Shown here piece after piece: positions 14,876-22,221 of a stretch of DNA of 24,735 nucleotides. Every line of letters begins with the position of its first letter. Within the stretch, counting starts at the first letter, position 1. The notes beneath the pieces were generated by a model. The model was not told the DNA's origin, ran no database searches, and saw only the letters and a list, made by a program, of their open reading frames with translations. This DNA comes from JAKEHA01 sp035687255 (GTDB taxonomy: Bacteria > Krumholzibacteriota > Krumholzibacteriia > WVZY01 > JAKEHA01), in contig DASRYI010000275.1 of assembly GCA_035687255.1 (NCBI GenBank), positions 1-24,735 of the forward strand, given 5' to 3'. Position numbers and translations under genes: made by a program.

Positions 14876-15769
14876 TTACCTCCGCGCAGGCCGGCCCAGC
14901 TTCGGGTCGCTGACATCGCGCAGCGCATCGCCCAGCAGGTTGAACCCGAGCACCGTCAGCGTCACCACCACGCCGGGCGCAAGCGAGAGCCACGGCGCCA
15001 CGCGCACGTAGTCGATGCCGCTGCTGATCATCGATCCCCAGCTCGCCGTGGGGGGCTGCGCTCCCAGCCCGAGAAAGCTCAACGATGACTCCGCCATGAT
15101 CGACGCGCCCAGTCCCATGGAGAAGATGACGATGATGGGTGTGAGCACGTTGGGCAAGACGTGGCGCGCGATCACCGTGAAGTCGGCGGCGCCCAGCGAG
15201 CGAATCGCCAGCACGAATTCGCGCTCCTTGAGTGAAAGCACCTGCGCACGCACCAGGCGTGCCACGCCCGCCCATCCCACCACACCGATGGCGATGAACA
15301 GCGCCAGTTTGCTCGGACCCACCGCCGCCACCACGGCGATCAGCAGGAGAAGTCCGGGGTACGCGAGCGTGACATCCGCGAGGCGCATCACCCAGCGATC
15401 GACGGCCCCACCGTAGTAACCGGCCAGCAATCCCAGCACGGTTCCAATAAACAGGGCGATCAATCGCGACATCACGCCCACTTCCAGGGAGAAACGCGCG
15501 CCGTACATGACCCTCGTGGCCACGTCGCGGCCGAACATGTCCGTTCCCAGGAGATGGGTCGTGCTCGGCGCCAGCAACGCATCGTCCATGGCGATGGCGT
15601 TGGGATTGCGGGACGAGAGCACGGGCGCAAATACGCCCGCCACCACCACGCACAGCACCAGAATGATTCCGGCGCGCCCGCCCGCGTGGCCGAGAAGGCG
15701 GCGCCATACCGGCGGACGCGCATACGCGCGCGGAAGATCGCTCTGCGCCACGGCGCGAACGACGTTCAT
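14876..15769 (-). CDS. Peptide ABC transporter permease, DppC/OppC type
   Basis: Second membrane subunit of a peptide-class importer. 297 aa from the ATG at 15769, which overlaps the upstream permease stop as ATGA and has GGAGGAG ahead of it. It has the OppC-type N-terminal membrane segment, LLGTDMFGRDVATRVMYGAR after the first loop, about six membrane helices, and the EAA loop (REFVLAIRSLGAADFTVIAR) that contacts the ATPase, followed by ESSLSFLGLGAQPPTASWG, a signature of the DppC branch. A longer open frame reaching 15940 exists upstream but overlaps dppB-like coding sequence and lacks support. No ATPase subunit is encoded in the window. Confidence 0.92.
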   Translation of the reverse strand: MNVVRAVAQSDLPRAYARPPVWRRLLGHAGGRAGIILVLCVVVAGVFAPVLSSRNPNAIAMDDALLAPSTTHLLGTDMFGRDVATRVMYGARFSLEVGVMSRLIALFIGTVLGLLAGYYGGAVDRWVMRLADVTLAYPGLLLLIAVVAAVGPSKLALFIAIGVVGWAGVARLVRAQVLSLKEREFVLAIRSLGAADFTVIARHVLPNVLTPIIVIFSMGLGASIMAESSLSFLGLGAQPPTASWGSMISSGIDYVRVAPWLSLAPGVVVTLTVLGFNLLGDALRDVSDPKLGRPARR

Positions 15770-16707
15770 CCCGCTCCTCCCGAACCCAGCTTCACACGCG
15801 GATCCACGCGCGCATACAGCAGATCCACGGCCAGGTTGACGAGCATGAAGGCGGCGGCCATGAACAGCACCGCGCCCTGAATGGCGGGCAGATCGCGCTT
15901 GAGAATCGCATCCAGCGTAAAGCGGCCCAGACCGGGCCACGCGAAGATCGACTCGGTCAGCACCGCGCCGCTCAGGTAGCTTCCGAAATCGATGCCGACC
16001 ACCGTGATGATGGGCAGGAGCGCGTTGCGCAGAGCGTGGCGAATCAGCAGCCGGGGTTCGGACAGACCCTTGGCGCGTGCCACCTTCACGTAGGTTTCGC
16101 CCACTTCGTCGAGCACGCTGGAGCGCGTAATGCGCGCCACGTACGCCGTCGACGCCTGGGACAGCGTGAGGGCGGGCAACACCAGGTACGCCAGCCGACC
16201 ATCGCCGAAACCCGACGCAGGCAACAACCCCAGTTGCGCGGAAAACACGTAGATCAGCAGCACACCCAGCCAGAAGACGGGCATGGACACACCCACCACC
16301 GCGCCTCCCACCAGCAGGTAGTCAAACGGCGAGCCGCGCTTCCACGCCGCCAGTACGCCGATACCCATTCCCATCACCACGGCGATCGCCATCGCGGCCG
16401 CGGCCAGACGGAACGTGTGCGGCGCGCGTTCCTTGATCGAGTCCCACACCGGCACGCCGGTCACATAGGACGTCCCCAGGTCGAGTCGCACCAGATCGCC
16501 AAGGTAACGCGCGTAGCGTTTCGGAAGCGGTTCGTCGAGGTGCATCTGCGTGCGCAGACGCGCAATCGTATCGGCGTCGTAACGCTCCCCCACCATGCTC
16601 AACACGGGGTCTCCCGGCAGCACGTACAGGAGCAGGAACGTAACGGTGGCCACGCCGAGCAGAATCGGAACGAACCACGCGATGCGTCTGATGGTGTAGG
16701 CCAGCAT
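15766..16707 (-). CDS. Peptide ABC transporter permease, DppB/OppB type
   Basis: First membrane subunit of the same importer. 313 aa with the classic start MLAYTIRRIAWFVPILLGVA, LPGDPV after the first helix, LDLGTSYVTGVPVWDSIKER in the large loop, and the EAA loop ETYVKVARAKGLSEPRLLIR followed by LTESIFAWPGLGRFTLDAI. It has about six membrane helices. The ATG at 16707 lies 85 nt after the binding-protein gene, with no clear Shine-Dalgarno. A GC-rich hairpin stands in that gap. It pairs with the DppC-type permease immediately downstream. Confidence 0.93.
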   Translation of the reverse strand: MLAYTIRRIAWFVPILLGVATVTFLLLYVLPGDPVLSMVGERYDADTIARLRTQMHLDEPLPKRYARYLGDLVRLDLGTSYVTGVPVWDSIKERAPHTFRLAAAAMAIAVVMGMGIGVLAAWKRGSPFDYLLVGGAVVGVSMPVFWLGVLLIYVFSAQLGLLPASGFGDGRLAYLVLPALTLSQASTAYVARITRSSVLDEVGETYVKVARAKGLSEPRLLIRHALRNALLPIITVVGIDFGSYLSGAVLTESIFAWPGLGRFTLDAILKRDLPAIQGAVLFMAAAFMLVNLAVDLLYARVDPRVKLGSGGAG

Positions 16708-16745
16708 GCGGCCGGAGCATATGCCAGCCGCGCACGGGCATCAAC

Positions 16746-16768
16746 AAAAGCGGCGCCCCCCGGCGCCG
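16746..16768 (-). terminator. Intercistronic hairpin between binding-protein and permease genes
   Basis: On the minus strand CGGCGCC-GGGG-GGCGCCG (7-bp stem, 16768-16751) is followed by CTTTTGTTG. The T-run is short, so this is at most a partial terminator or an RNA-stabilising hairpin. Such elements often let a binding protein be made in excess over its membrane subunits. That role is inference. Confidence 0.5.
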
Positions 16769-16792
16769 ATTTTCCCGCGGGCACGCGGCGCC

Positions 16793-18340
16793 TCAGGGAG
16801 TCTTGTGCACGGCGCTGAAGTCGTTGCCGAGATAGATGGCCGGCAGGCGGTAGCCGGTGACGCGCGGCGAAACCACGTGGAAGGTGGTGGGGAAATACAG
16901 GTAGATCCAGGGCGCCTGCGCGTACACGAGACTGTCGATCTGTGCGTAGGCGTCGGCCCGCGCGTCCGCATCGGTCATGCGGCTGGCGGCATCGAGGCGT
17001 CGGTCGACGTCGGGGTCACTGAAGCGGGCGCGATTGCCCCCGCCGCCCTGGTTGACGGTGTCGAACAACGGATACAGAAAATTCTCGGCCTCGGGGTAGT
17101 CGGCGATCCAATCGAGAAAGAATGCGTCCACCTTGCCGGCGTTCACGGCCTGCTTGAACGCGCTCCATTCGCGGCGCACCAGCGTCGCGTGCACGCCCAC
17201 CGCCAGCAGGTAGCCCTGCACCGCTTCCAGCACGCGGTTTCCCTCCGCGCTTTCGCGCTGCCAGATCTCGAGGGACAGCCCGTCGGCATGACCGGCCTGC
17301 GCCAGGAGCTCGCGCGCGCGCGCCGGATCGTATTCGTAGCCCGGCCGCTCGCGGTACCCCGGAAGGCCGGGCGGCACCGACCCGTGCGCGGGAACCGCTT
17401 CTCCCGACGCCAGCACGCGGATCAGCGCCGGAACGTTGATGGCGTGGTTGAGCGCACGCCGCACGCGCACGTCCGTGAACTTCGTGTTGTTGAGCCCGAT
17501 GTAGAACACACGCAGTTCGGGACGCCTCAGCAGGTGCCCCTGATATTTGCGGTCTGAGAGAAAACGCGGAACCTCCGCGTCGGGAATTTCGAGCACGTCG
17601 AGCGTTCCCGACTCGAACTCCGCGATGCGCGTGAAGGGTTCGGGAATGATGCGGTAACGAATCCCCTCCACGCCGGCGGCATCGTGGGCGCGGTAGGGGT
17701 TGGGCGTGAGCGTGATGCGGTCACCGCGCAGCCATTCCGAAACGCGCCATGGGCCGGAGCCCACCGGAATGTCCCCCTGTCCCAGCGTCGCCACGTCGAT
17801 GACACGCGCCGCGGGAAGCGCCAGCAGCGAGAGAAAGGGGGCGAAGGGCGCGTCCAGTTCGATGACGAGCGTGGAGTCGTCGGGCGCGGAGAGTCCGGGG
17901 ATGGAATCGGATTCGCCGCCGTGAAAAGCGCTCGCGCCGTGAATGCGATCCAGCACCCAGGCGCGCGGCGACGCCGTCGCGGGATCCAGCACGCGCCGAA
18001 AGCTGGCAATGACGTCGGCGGCGCGAACCGCGCGTCCGTTGTCGAAGCGCGCGGCGGTGTTGAGCTCGAAGCGGTAGTGCCGGCCGTCGGCGGAAACGGT
18101 CCAGCGGCGCGCCAGACCGGGGACCATGGAACCGTCGGGCGCAAAGCCCACCAGTCCGTCAAAAATGAGCGCGCACAGTTCGCCCTCCGCCGCGTCCACG
18201 ACGAACGCGGGATCGAGGCGGTTGGGCGATGTCTGCAGCGCCAGTTCGAGGAAACGGGAGTCGCTGGCCGGATGCGAGCATCCGCCCGCCAGCCACGCGC
18301 ATGCCACCGCAAGTATGGTCGCGCGGCGCGCGCGGCCCAC
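16793..18340 (-). CDS. Peptide-binding lipoprotein, SBP family 5 (DppA/OppA type)
   Basis: Periplasmic solute-binding component of an ABC importer, anchored as a lipoprotein. 515 aa, normal for family 5. The N-terminus is a short lipoprotein signal with lipobox LAGGC (C21), a predicted Lgt substrate. The family pattern is clear: LQTSPNRLDPAFVVDAAEGE, IFDGLVGFAPDGSMVPGLA, RFDNGRAVRAADVIASFRRV, VRRALNHAINVPALI, and AEGNRVLEAVQGYLLAVGV. The start is a GTG at 18340, directly adjoining the TAG of the GWxTD gene with no gap, and GGAAGGAGAG lies about 6 nt upstream. The ligand cannot be read from sequence; the NlpC/P60 peptidase downstream suggests murein peptides. Confidence 0.92.
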   Translation of the reverse strand: MGRARRATILAVACAWLAGGCSHPASDSRFLELALQTSPNRLDPAFVVDAAEGELCALIFDGLVGFAPDGSMVPGLARRWTVSADGRHYRFELNTAARFDNGRAVRAADVIASFRRVLDPATASPRAWVLDRIHGASAFHGGESDSIPGLSAPDDSTLVIELDAPFAPFLSLLALPAARVIDVATLGQGDIPVGSGPWRVSEWLRGDRITLTPNPYRAHDAAGVEGIRYRIIPEPFTRIAEFESGTLDVLEIPDAEVPRFLSDRKYQGHLLRRPELRVFYIGLNNTKFTDVRVRRALNHAINVPALIRVLASGEAVPAHGSVPPGLPGYRERPGYEYDPARARELLAQAGHADGLSLEIWQRESAEGNRVLEAVQGYLLAVGVHATLVRREWSAFKQAVNAGKVDAFFLDWIADYPEAENFLYPLFDTVNQGGGGNRARFSDPDVDRRLDAASRMTDADARADAYAQIDSLVYAQAPWIYLYFPTTFHVVSPRVTGYRLPAIYLGNDFSAVHKTP

Positions 18341-19636
18341 CTAGAACTCTCCTTCCACCAGTTTGTAGTCCCCCACGCCCATCATGTCGTAGAACACAAA
18401 GGTCAGATTGCGCGCGTAGTAGCGCCAGATTTCGTACTCACCCTGCGAGCGGCTGTCCATGGCGGTGTCGATCTGTTCCGGCGGCCCGTAGCGGATGTAG
18501 ATACGGCCGCGATCCGAGCGCCATCCCGGCCCGAACTGGGAGTACTCCTTGATCACGTACTGCACGCGTTCCAGATACGTGGTGAGCGCCTCGTTTTCGG
18601 TCGTGGAGGGATCGGGGTCGCGCTTGGCCCAGAACTTGGCCCACTCCGCGGGACGGTCCGCTTCGGGCGCATCCTGCAACGGTTTCAATTCTTCCTTGCT
18701 CGCGATCAACGAGAGAATCTCCATGGTGTCTTTGAAGTTCACCGTCAACATGGCACGCGTGATGTCGACGTGAAGATCGACCGACGCGGTCGCGTCGCGA
18801 TCGGGGGCGTACGTGCGGGCGCGGAGATTGACGCGATACAATCCCGGTTCCCATTCGTCCACGCTGAAGGAAATCACAAAATCGTCGGTCTTTCCGTCCA
18901 GCATCACGCGACGCTTGCCGTAGTGCATCTGATGTTCGTTGAGGTCTTCCACCTCGTAGAATACGTCGCAGGGGACGGGGCCCGCCGCCGGATGGTCGAG
19001 GTAGATTGCGAAACGCACCGCCGGTTCGTGCTCGAGTCCGGCGCCCCCGGAGTCGGACGGCGTTTCCGCACCGGTGAGTTCATCCTTCACATCGTCCCAG
19101 CGCGCGAAGGTGCGCTTGTAGTCGAGCGGAACCGAAAGCACCGTCGGCGTTCCGAATCCGATTCCGGACGCCAGGAAGTTGGGGACACGCAGCGTTACCG
19201 AACGATGCATGGAGATCTGGGTGTTGTGAACGGTGAACTGCGCGTCGATCACGTAGTCGCCCGGTGGCAGCTTGATCTCCCGGTAGGTCCGGGACTTCTG
19301 ATCGCGGCGCCGCGTTTCGTCGTACGACTGCACGGTGGCGAACCCGTTGAGCACATAGGTGGTGGGACGCGCCTTCTCGTCGGACGCCGGCCGGATGGAG
19401 ATGTAGGCGGCGTACCGGGAGTCGTAGTAGCCCTCCTTCTTGAAGAACACCAGCGTGCGAAACGGAACCTCGACGGAAATCCGCGTCATGGGCACGCGTG
19501 TGGAATCCAGATAGGCGTTGGCAAACAGGCTGAACGCCTGGGCGCGCGCCACGGCAGGCACCGCCAGCACGGCGCCCAGCGCGACGATGCCGCACACGCG
19601 TACGGCCGCCTTGTGAAGTGCGAAGGAGCGTTTCAT
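18341..19636 (-). CDS. Secreted GWxTD-domain protein
   Basis: 431 aa from the ATG at 19636 (AGGA 6 nt upstream); a TTG at 19660 would add eight residues before the signal peptide. Signal peptide about 1-34, probably cleaved after RAQA, so the protein is exported. The middle (about 35-310) looks all-beta, with repeated strands such as YVIDAQFTVHNTQISM and PGLYRVNLRARTY. The C-terminal part contains AEWAKFWAKRDPDPST and then GWRSDRGRIYIRYGPPEQID (GW at 371), which is the GWxTD domain. The family is common in Gemmatimonadota, Acidobacteriota and related lineages and has no known function. It lies between an exporter operon and a peptide importer and abuts the latter's binding-protein gene exactly, so they are probably co-translated. 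Confidence 0.85.
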   Translation of the reverse strand: MKRSFALHKAAVRVCGIVALGAVLAVPAVARAQAFSLFANAYLDSTRVPMTRISVEVPFRTLVFFKKEGYYDSRYAAYISIRPASDEKARPTTYVLNGFATVQSYDETRRRDQKSRTYREIKLPPGDYVIDAQFTVHNTQISMHRSVTLRVPNFLASGIGFGTPTVLSVPLDYKRTFARWDDVKDELTGAETPSDSGGAGLEHEPAVRFAIYLDHPAAGPVPCDVFYEVEDLNEHQMHYGKRRVMLDGKTDDFVISFSVDEWEPGLYRVNLRARTYAPDRDATASVDLHVDITRAMLTVNFKDTMEILSLIASKEELKPLQDAPEADRPAEWAKFWAKRDPDPSTTENEALTTYLERVQYVIKEYSQFGPGWRSDRGRIYIRYGPPEQIDTAMDSRSQGEYEIWRYYARNLTFVFYDMMGVGDYKLVEGEF

Positions 19637-19658
19637 GGCGTCCTGGACTGCTGGTTTC

Positions 19659-19688
19659 AAGGTAGGTTACGCCCGCTGGCGGCGGCAA
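19659..19688 (-). promoter_or_regulatory. Weak candidate promoter for the GWxTD-peptide importer operon
   Basis: On the minus strand TTGCCG (19688-19683), an 18-base spacer and TACCTT (19664-19659) lie in the 84-base gap after the permease gene, giving a start near 19652 and a very short leader. Matches to consensus are modest, and the operon could instead be read through from the exporter genes. No terminator is visible in the gap. Confidence 0.25.
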
Positions 19689-19720
19689 GTGTGAAAGCAG
19701 CGGCGGAACGCACGCGGGCG

Positions 19721-20971
19721 CTACTCGTAACGCAGGGCGGCGACCGGATCCATGTCGCCGGCACGCCGGGCCGGATACAGTCCGAACCCGACACCCACCA
19801 TCACCGAGAAGAGCAGCGCGGTGAGCGTCCACGGCACGGAAAAGTAGAAGGGAAAGTGCAGCATCCGGGAAACGAGGTACGCAAACACGGTGCCGAAAAC
19901 GACGCCCACGATCCCACCGATCCCTGTGAGCATGCCGGACTCCACCAGAAACTGCAGCATGATGTCCCCACGGCCGGCTCCAATGGCGCGGCGCACGCCG
20001 ATCTCTCGGGTCCGTTCGGTCACGGAGATCAACATGATGTTCATCACGCCGATCCCGCCCACCACCAGACCGATGGAGGCGATGATGGTGAGCACGATGC
20101 CGATGGGAACGGTCACGCGCTTGACCAGATCGATGAACGCCTCGCTGGTGGTGACGGCGAAGTCGTCCTTCTGTCCGGGACGCAATCCGCGCGCCACGCG
20201 CATGGCGCGCGTGGCCTCGTCGACACCCTCGTCCAGCGTGATCCCGTCACGCACCGTGGCGCCGATGGACGTCACGTGGTTGTCCTTCTGGAGATCCTTG
20301 GCAAAGGTGGTGACGGGAACGGCCACGAAGTTGTCGGGGCGTCCGCCAAAGATGTGCCGCCGCGAGGCCAGTGTGCCGATGACCCGGTACCGCTGGCCGC
20401 CGACGGTGATGTAGCGGCCCACGGGATCCAGCAGTTTGAACAGGTCCCGCGCCGGCCCCGCCGCCAGCACCACCACGCGGTCGCGGTGCGCCACGTCCGA
20501 TTCGGAAATAAACCGCCCGCGGTCCACCTGCAGCGTGAATATCTCAAGGAGGCCGGGGCCGCAGCCGATCACGGCGGTGGGGGGCGTCTTCTCGCCCTCG
20601 TAGCGGAGTACGAATTCGGAGTCGGTTTCGATCATGAATTCCACGGTGTCGAGATCGGGGCACAGTTCCGCCACTTTCTGCGCCTCTTCGCGCGTGAAGT
20701 TGCGCCGGCGGGCCTGTTCTTCGCCCTCATCCCCTTCCACCAGCAGGTCGTATTTCGACACGTAGATGTAGGGACGGTTTGCGGACGCGAGATCGTGGTA
20801 GATCTTGCGCGAAAGCCCGGAGAGCACCGTGACGATCATCAGAATGGTGGTGATGCCGATCGCCACTCCCAGAATGAGCAGGCCCGAGCGCATGCGGTGC
20901 GCCCGGATAATCTGCACCGCCTGGACGACGTTCTCGCGCCACAACGATTCTCGTTTGCGGTGCAGTTCCAC
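19721..20971 (-). CDS. MacB/FtsX-type ABC transporter permease (first-listed of a tandem pair)
   Basis: Inner-membrane subunit of a MacB-class mechanotransmission transporter. 416 aa: one N-terminal helix (about 28-52, RSGLLILGVAIGITTILMIV), a large periplasmic domain (about 55-285), then three helices at the C-terminus with ASIGLVVGGIGVMNIMLISV and VTERTREIGVRRAIGA, the hallmark FtsX motif, and a closing YPARRAGDMDPVAALRYE. There is no ATPase domain; a separate ATPase is encoded at 23484. The start is GTG at 20971 with GGAG five nt upstream and a 2-nt gap from the previous permease gene. With its neighbour it may form a heterodimer. The cargo is unknown. Confidence 0.92.
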   Translation of the reverse strand: MELHRKRESLWRENVVQAVQIIRAHRMRSGLLILGVAIGITTILMIVTVLSGLSRKIYHDLASANRPYIYVSKYDLLVEGDEGEEQARRRNFTREEAQKVAELCPDLDTVEFMIETDSEFVLRYEGEKTPPTAVIGCGPGLLEIFTLQVDRGRFISESDVAHRDRVVVLAAGPARDLFKLLDPVGRYITVGGQRYRVIGTLASRRHIFGGRPDNFVAVPVTTFAKDLQKDNHVTSIGATVRDGITLDEGVDEATRAMRVARGLRPGQKDDFAVTTSEAFIDLVKRVTVPIGIVLTIIASIGLVVGGIGVMNIMLISVTERTREIGVRRAIGAGRGDIMLQFLVESGMLTGIGGIVGVVFGTVFAYLVSRMLHFPFYFSVPWTLTALLFSVMVGVGFGLYPARRAGDMDPVAALRYE

Positions 20972-20973
20972 GG

Positions 20974-22218
20974 TTACTCCGAACGCAGCGCTTCGACCGG
21001 ATCAAGGCGCGCGGCGCGCAGCGCGGGATAGGTTCCAAACGCCAGCCCCAGAACGATGGTCACCGTCAACGCCAGCACCACGATGACTGCGTTCACCACA
21101 TAGGGCAAAACGGACAGTGCCGATACGGTGGCGGCGATCAGGAATCCGATGACCATGCCGACGACCCCGCCGATCACGGAGAGCGTGGCCGACTCCACCA
21201 GAAACTGCCACACGATGGCGCCGCGCGGCGCCCCGATGGCCTTGCGCACGCCGATCTCGCGCGTGCGTTCGGTGACGGACACCAGCATGGTATTCATGAG
21301 CACGATGCCGCCCACCACCATGGATATTCCCACCAGCGCCACCAGCGCCAGCATCACGCCCTGGCTGATGGAACGCCACAGGTCGATCAACTGCTCGCTG
21401 GTGGACACGGAGAAATCGTTGTCTTCGCGCGGATGCAGTCCATGGCGGATGCGCATGGCGACGGTGGCTTCTTCGATGGCGTCGTTCAGCTGGCGGATGT
21501 CCGCCGCCGCCACCTTGATGTCGATCGACTGGTTGGGACCGAATACCTTGCGGTAGGCCCCGATGGGAATGATGACAAAGCGGTCGCGGCTGGCGCCCAG
21601 TACGCGCCCGCGTTTCGCGGCCACGCCCACCACCTTGAAGTGCGTGTTGCCAACACGGATGGTGCGTCCGATGGCGTAGCGGGGCGCGATCAGCGTCTCG
21701 TACACGTCCCAGCCGATCACGGCCGCCTGGGCGTTCTCGCGGTCGTCGATCTGGGTGAGATGCCTCCCCGCCGCCAGGGGAATGTTCTCGATGAAGGGAT
21801 ACACGGCGTCGCGCCCCTGCACTTCGATGTTCCCGACGCTCTTCGCGTACGCGCTCACGTGCGCGTTGCTGGACACTTCGCCGCTCACGTAAGACGCCAG
21901 CTTCAGCTGCTCGCGCAGCGCCACCACGTCTCCCCGGTTGATGCTGGGGTTGTGCTGCAGTTTCTCGATGAACTTTTCGAAGTCTTCGATGGCGTCGAGG
22001 AAATTGACGCGCTGGATGGTGAAGAGATTGCTGCCTTCGGACGCCACTTCCTGGCGCATGTAGGTGTCGATGCCGCCCAGCAGCGAGACCACGGCGATCA
22101 CTGACATGATGCCGACGATGTTGCCCAGCAGCGTGAGGAAGGTGCGCAGTTTGTTGGCCAGCAGTCCGCTGTAGGCAATCCGGACGCCTTCAAACAGCAC
22201 GCGAAGCGACGGCCGCAC
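20974..22218 (-). CDS. MacB/FtsX-type ABC transporter permease (second of a tandem pair)
   Basis: 414 aa with the same plan as the protein encoded at 19721: an N-terminal helix (LRTFLTLLGNIVGIMSVIAV), a MacB-type periplasmic domain, and C-terminal helices with VGISMVVGGIVLMNTMLVSV, VTERTREIGVRKAIGA and YPALRAARLDPVEALRSE. The start is GTG at 22218, with GGAG about 9 nt upstream, 3 nt after the adaptor gene. The two permeases share motifs throughout but are clearly diverged, so this is an old duplication rather than a recent repeat. Together with the adaptor, ATPase and TolC-family gene they form a complete tripartite exporter, of the kind that exports macrolides, peptides, lipoproteins or toxins in other bacteria. 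Confidence 0.92.
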   Translation of the reverse strand: MRPSLRVLFEGVRIAYSGLLANKLRTFLTLLGNIVGIMSVIAVVSLLGGIDTYMRQEVASEGSNLFTIQRVNFLDAIEDFEKFIEKLQHNPSINRGDVVALREQLKLASYVSGEVSSNAHVSAYAKSVGNIEVQGRDAVYPFIENIPLAAGRHLTQIDDRENAQAAVIGWDVYETLIAPRYAIGRTIRVGNTHFKVVGVAAKRGRVLGASRDRFVIIPIGAYRKVFGPNQSIDIKVAAADIRQLNDAIEEATVAMRIRHGLHPREDNDFSVSTSEQLIDLWRSISQGVMLALVALVGISMVVGGIVLMNTMLVSVTERTREIGVRKAIGAPRGAIVWQFLVESATLSVIGGVVGMVIGFLIAATVSALSVLPYVVNAVIVVLALTVTIVLGLAFGTYPALRAARLDPVEALRSE

Positions 22219-22221
22219 GGG

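Noticed and set aside
14876..15940. Longer start for the DppC-like permease at 15940
   Set aside because: The extra 57 residues overlap the DppB-like gene and lack similarity to any permease; the ATGA overlap at 15769 with GGAGGAG is convincing.
17684..21031. Plus-strand open frame of more than 1,100 codons opposite the binding protein, GWxTD and permease genes
   Set aside because: It is His/Arg/Gly-rich with no domain, and lies wholly antisense to well-supported genes. Long antisense frames are expected from GC-biased third positions.
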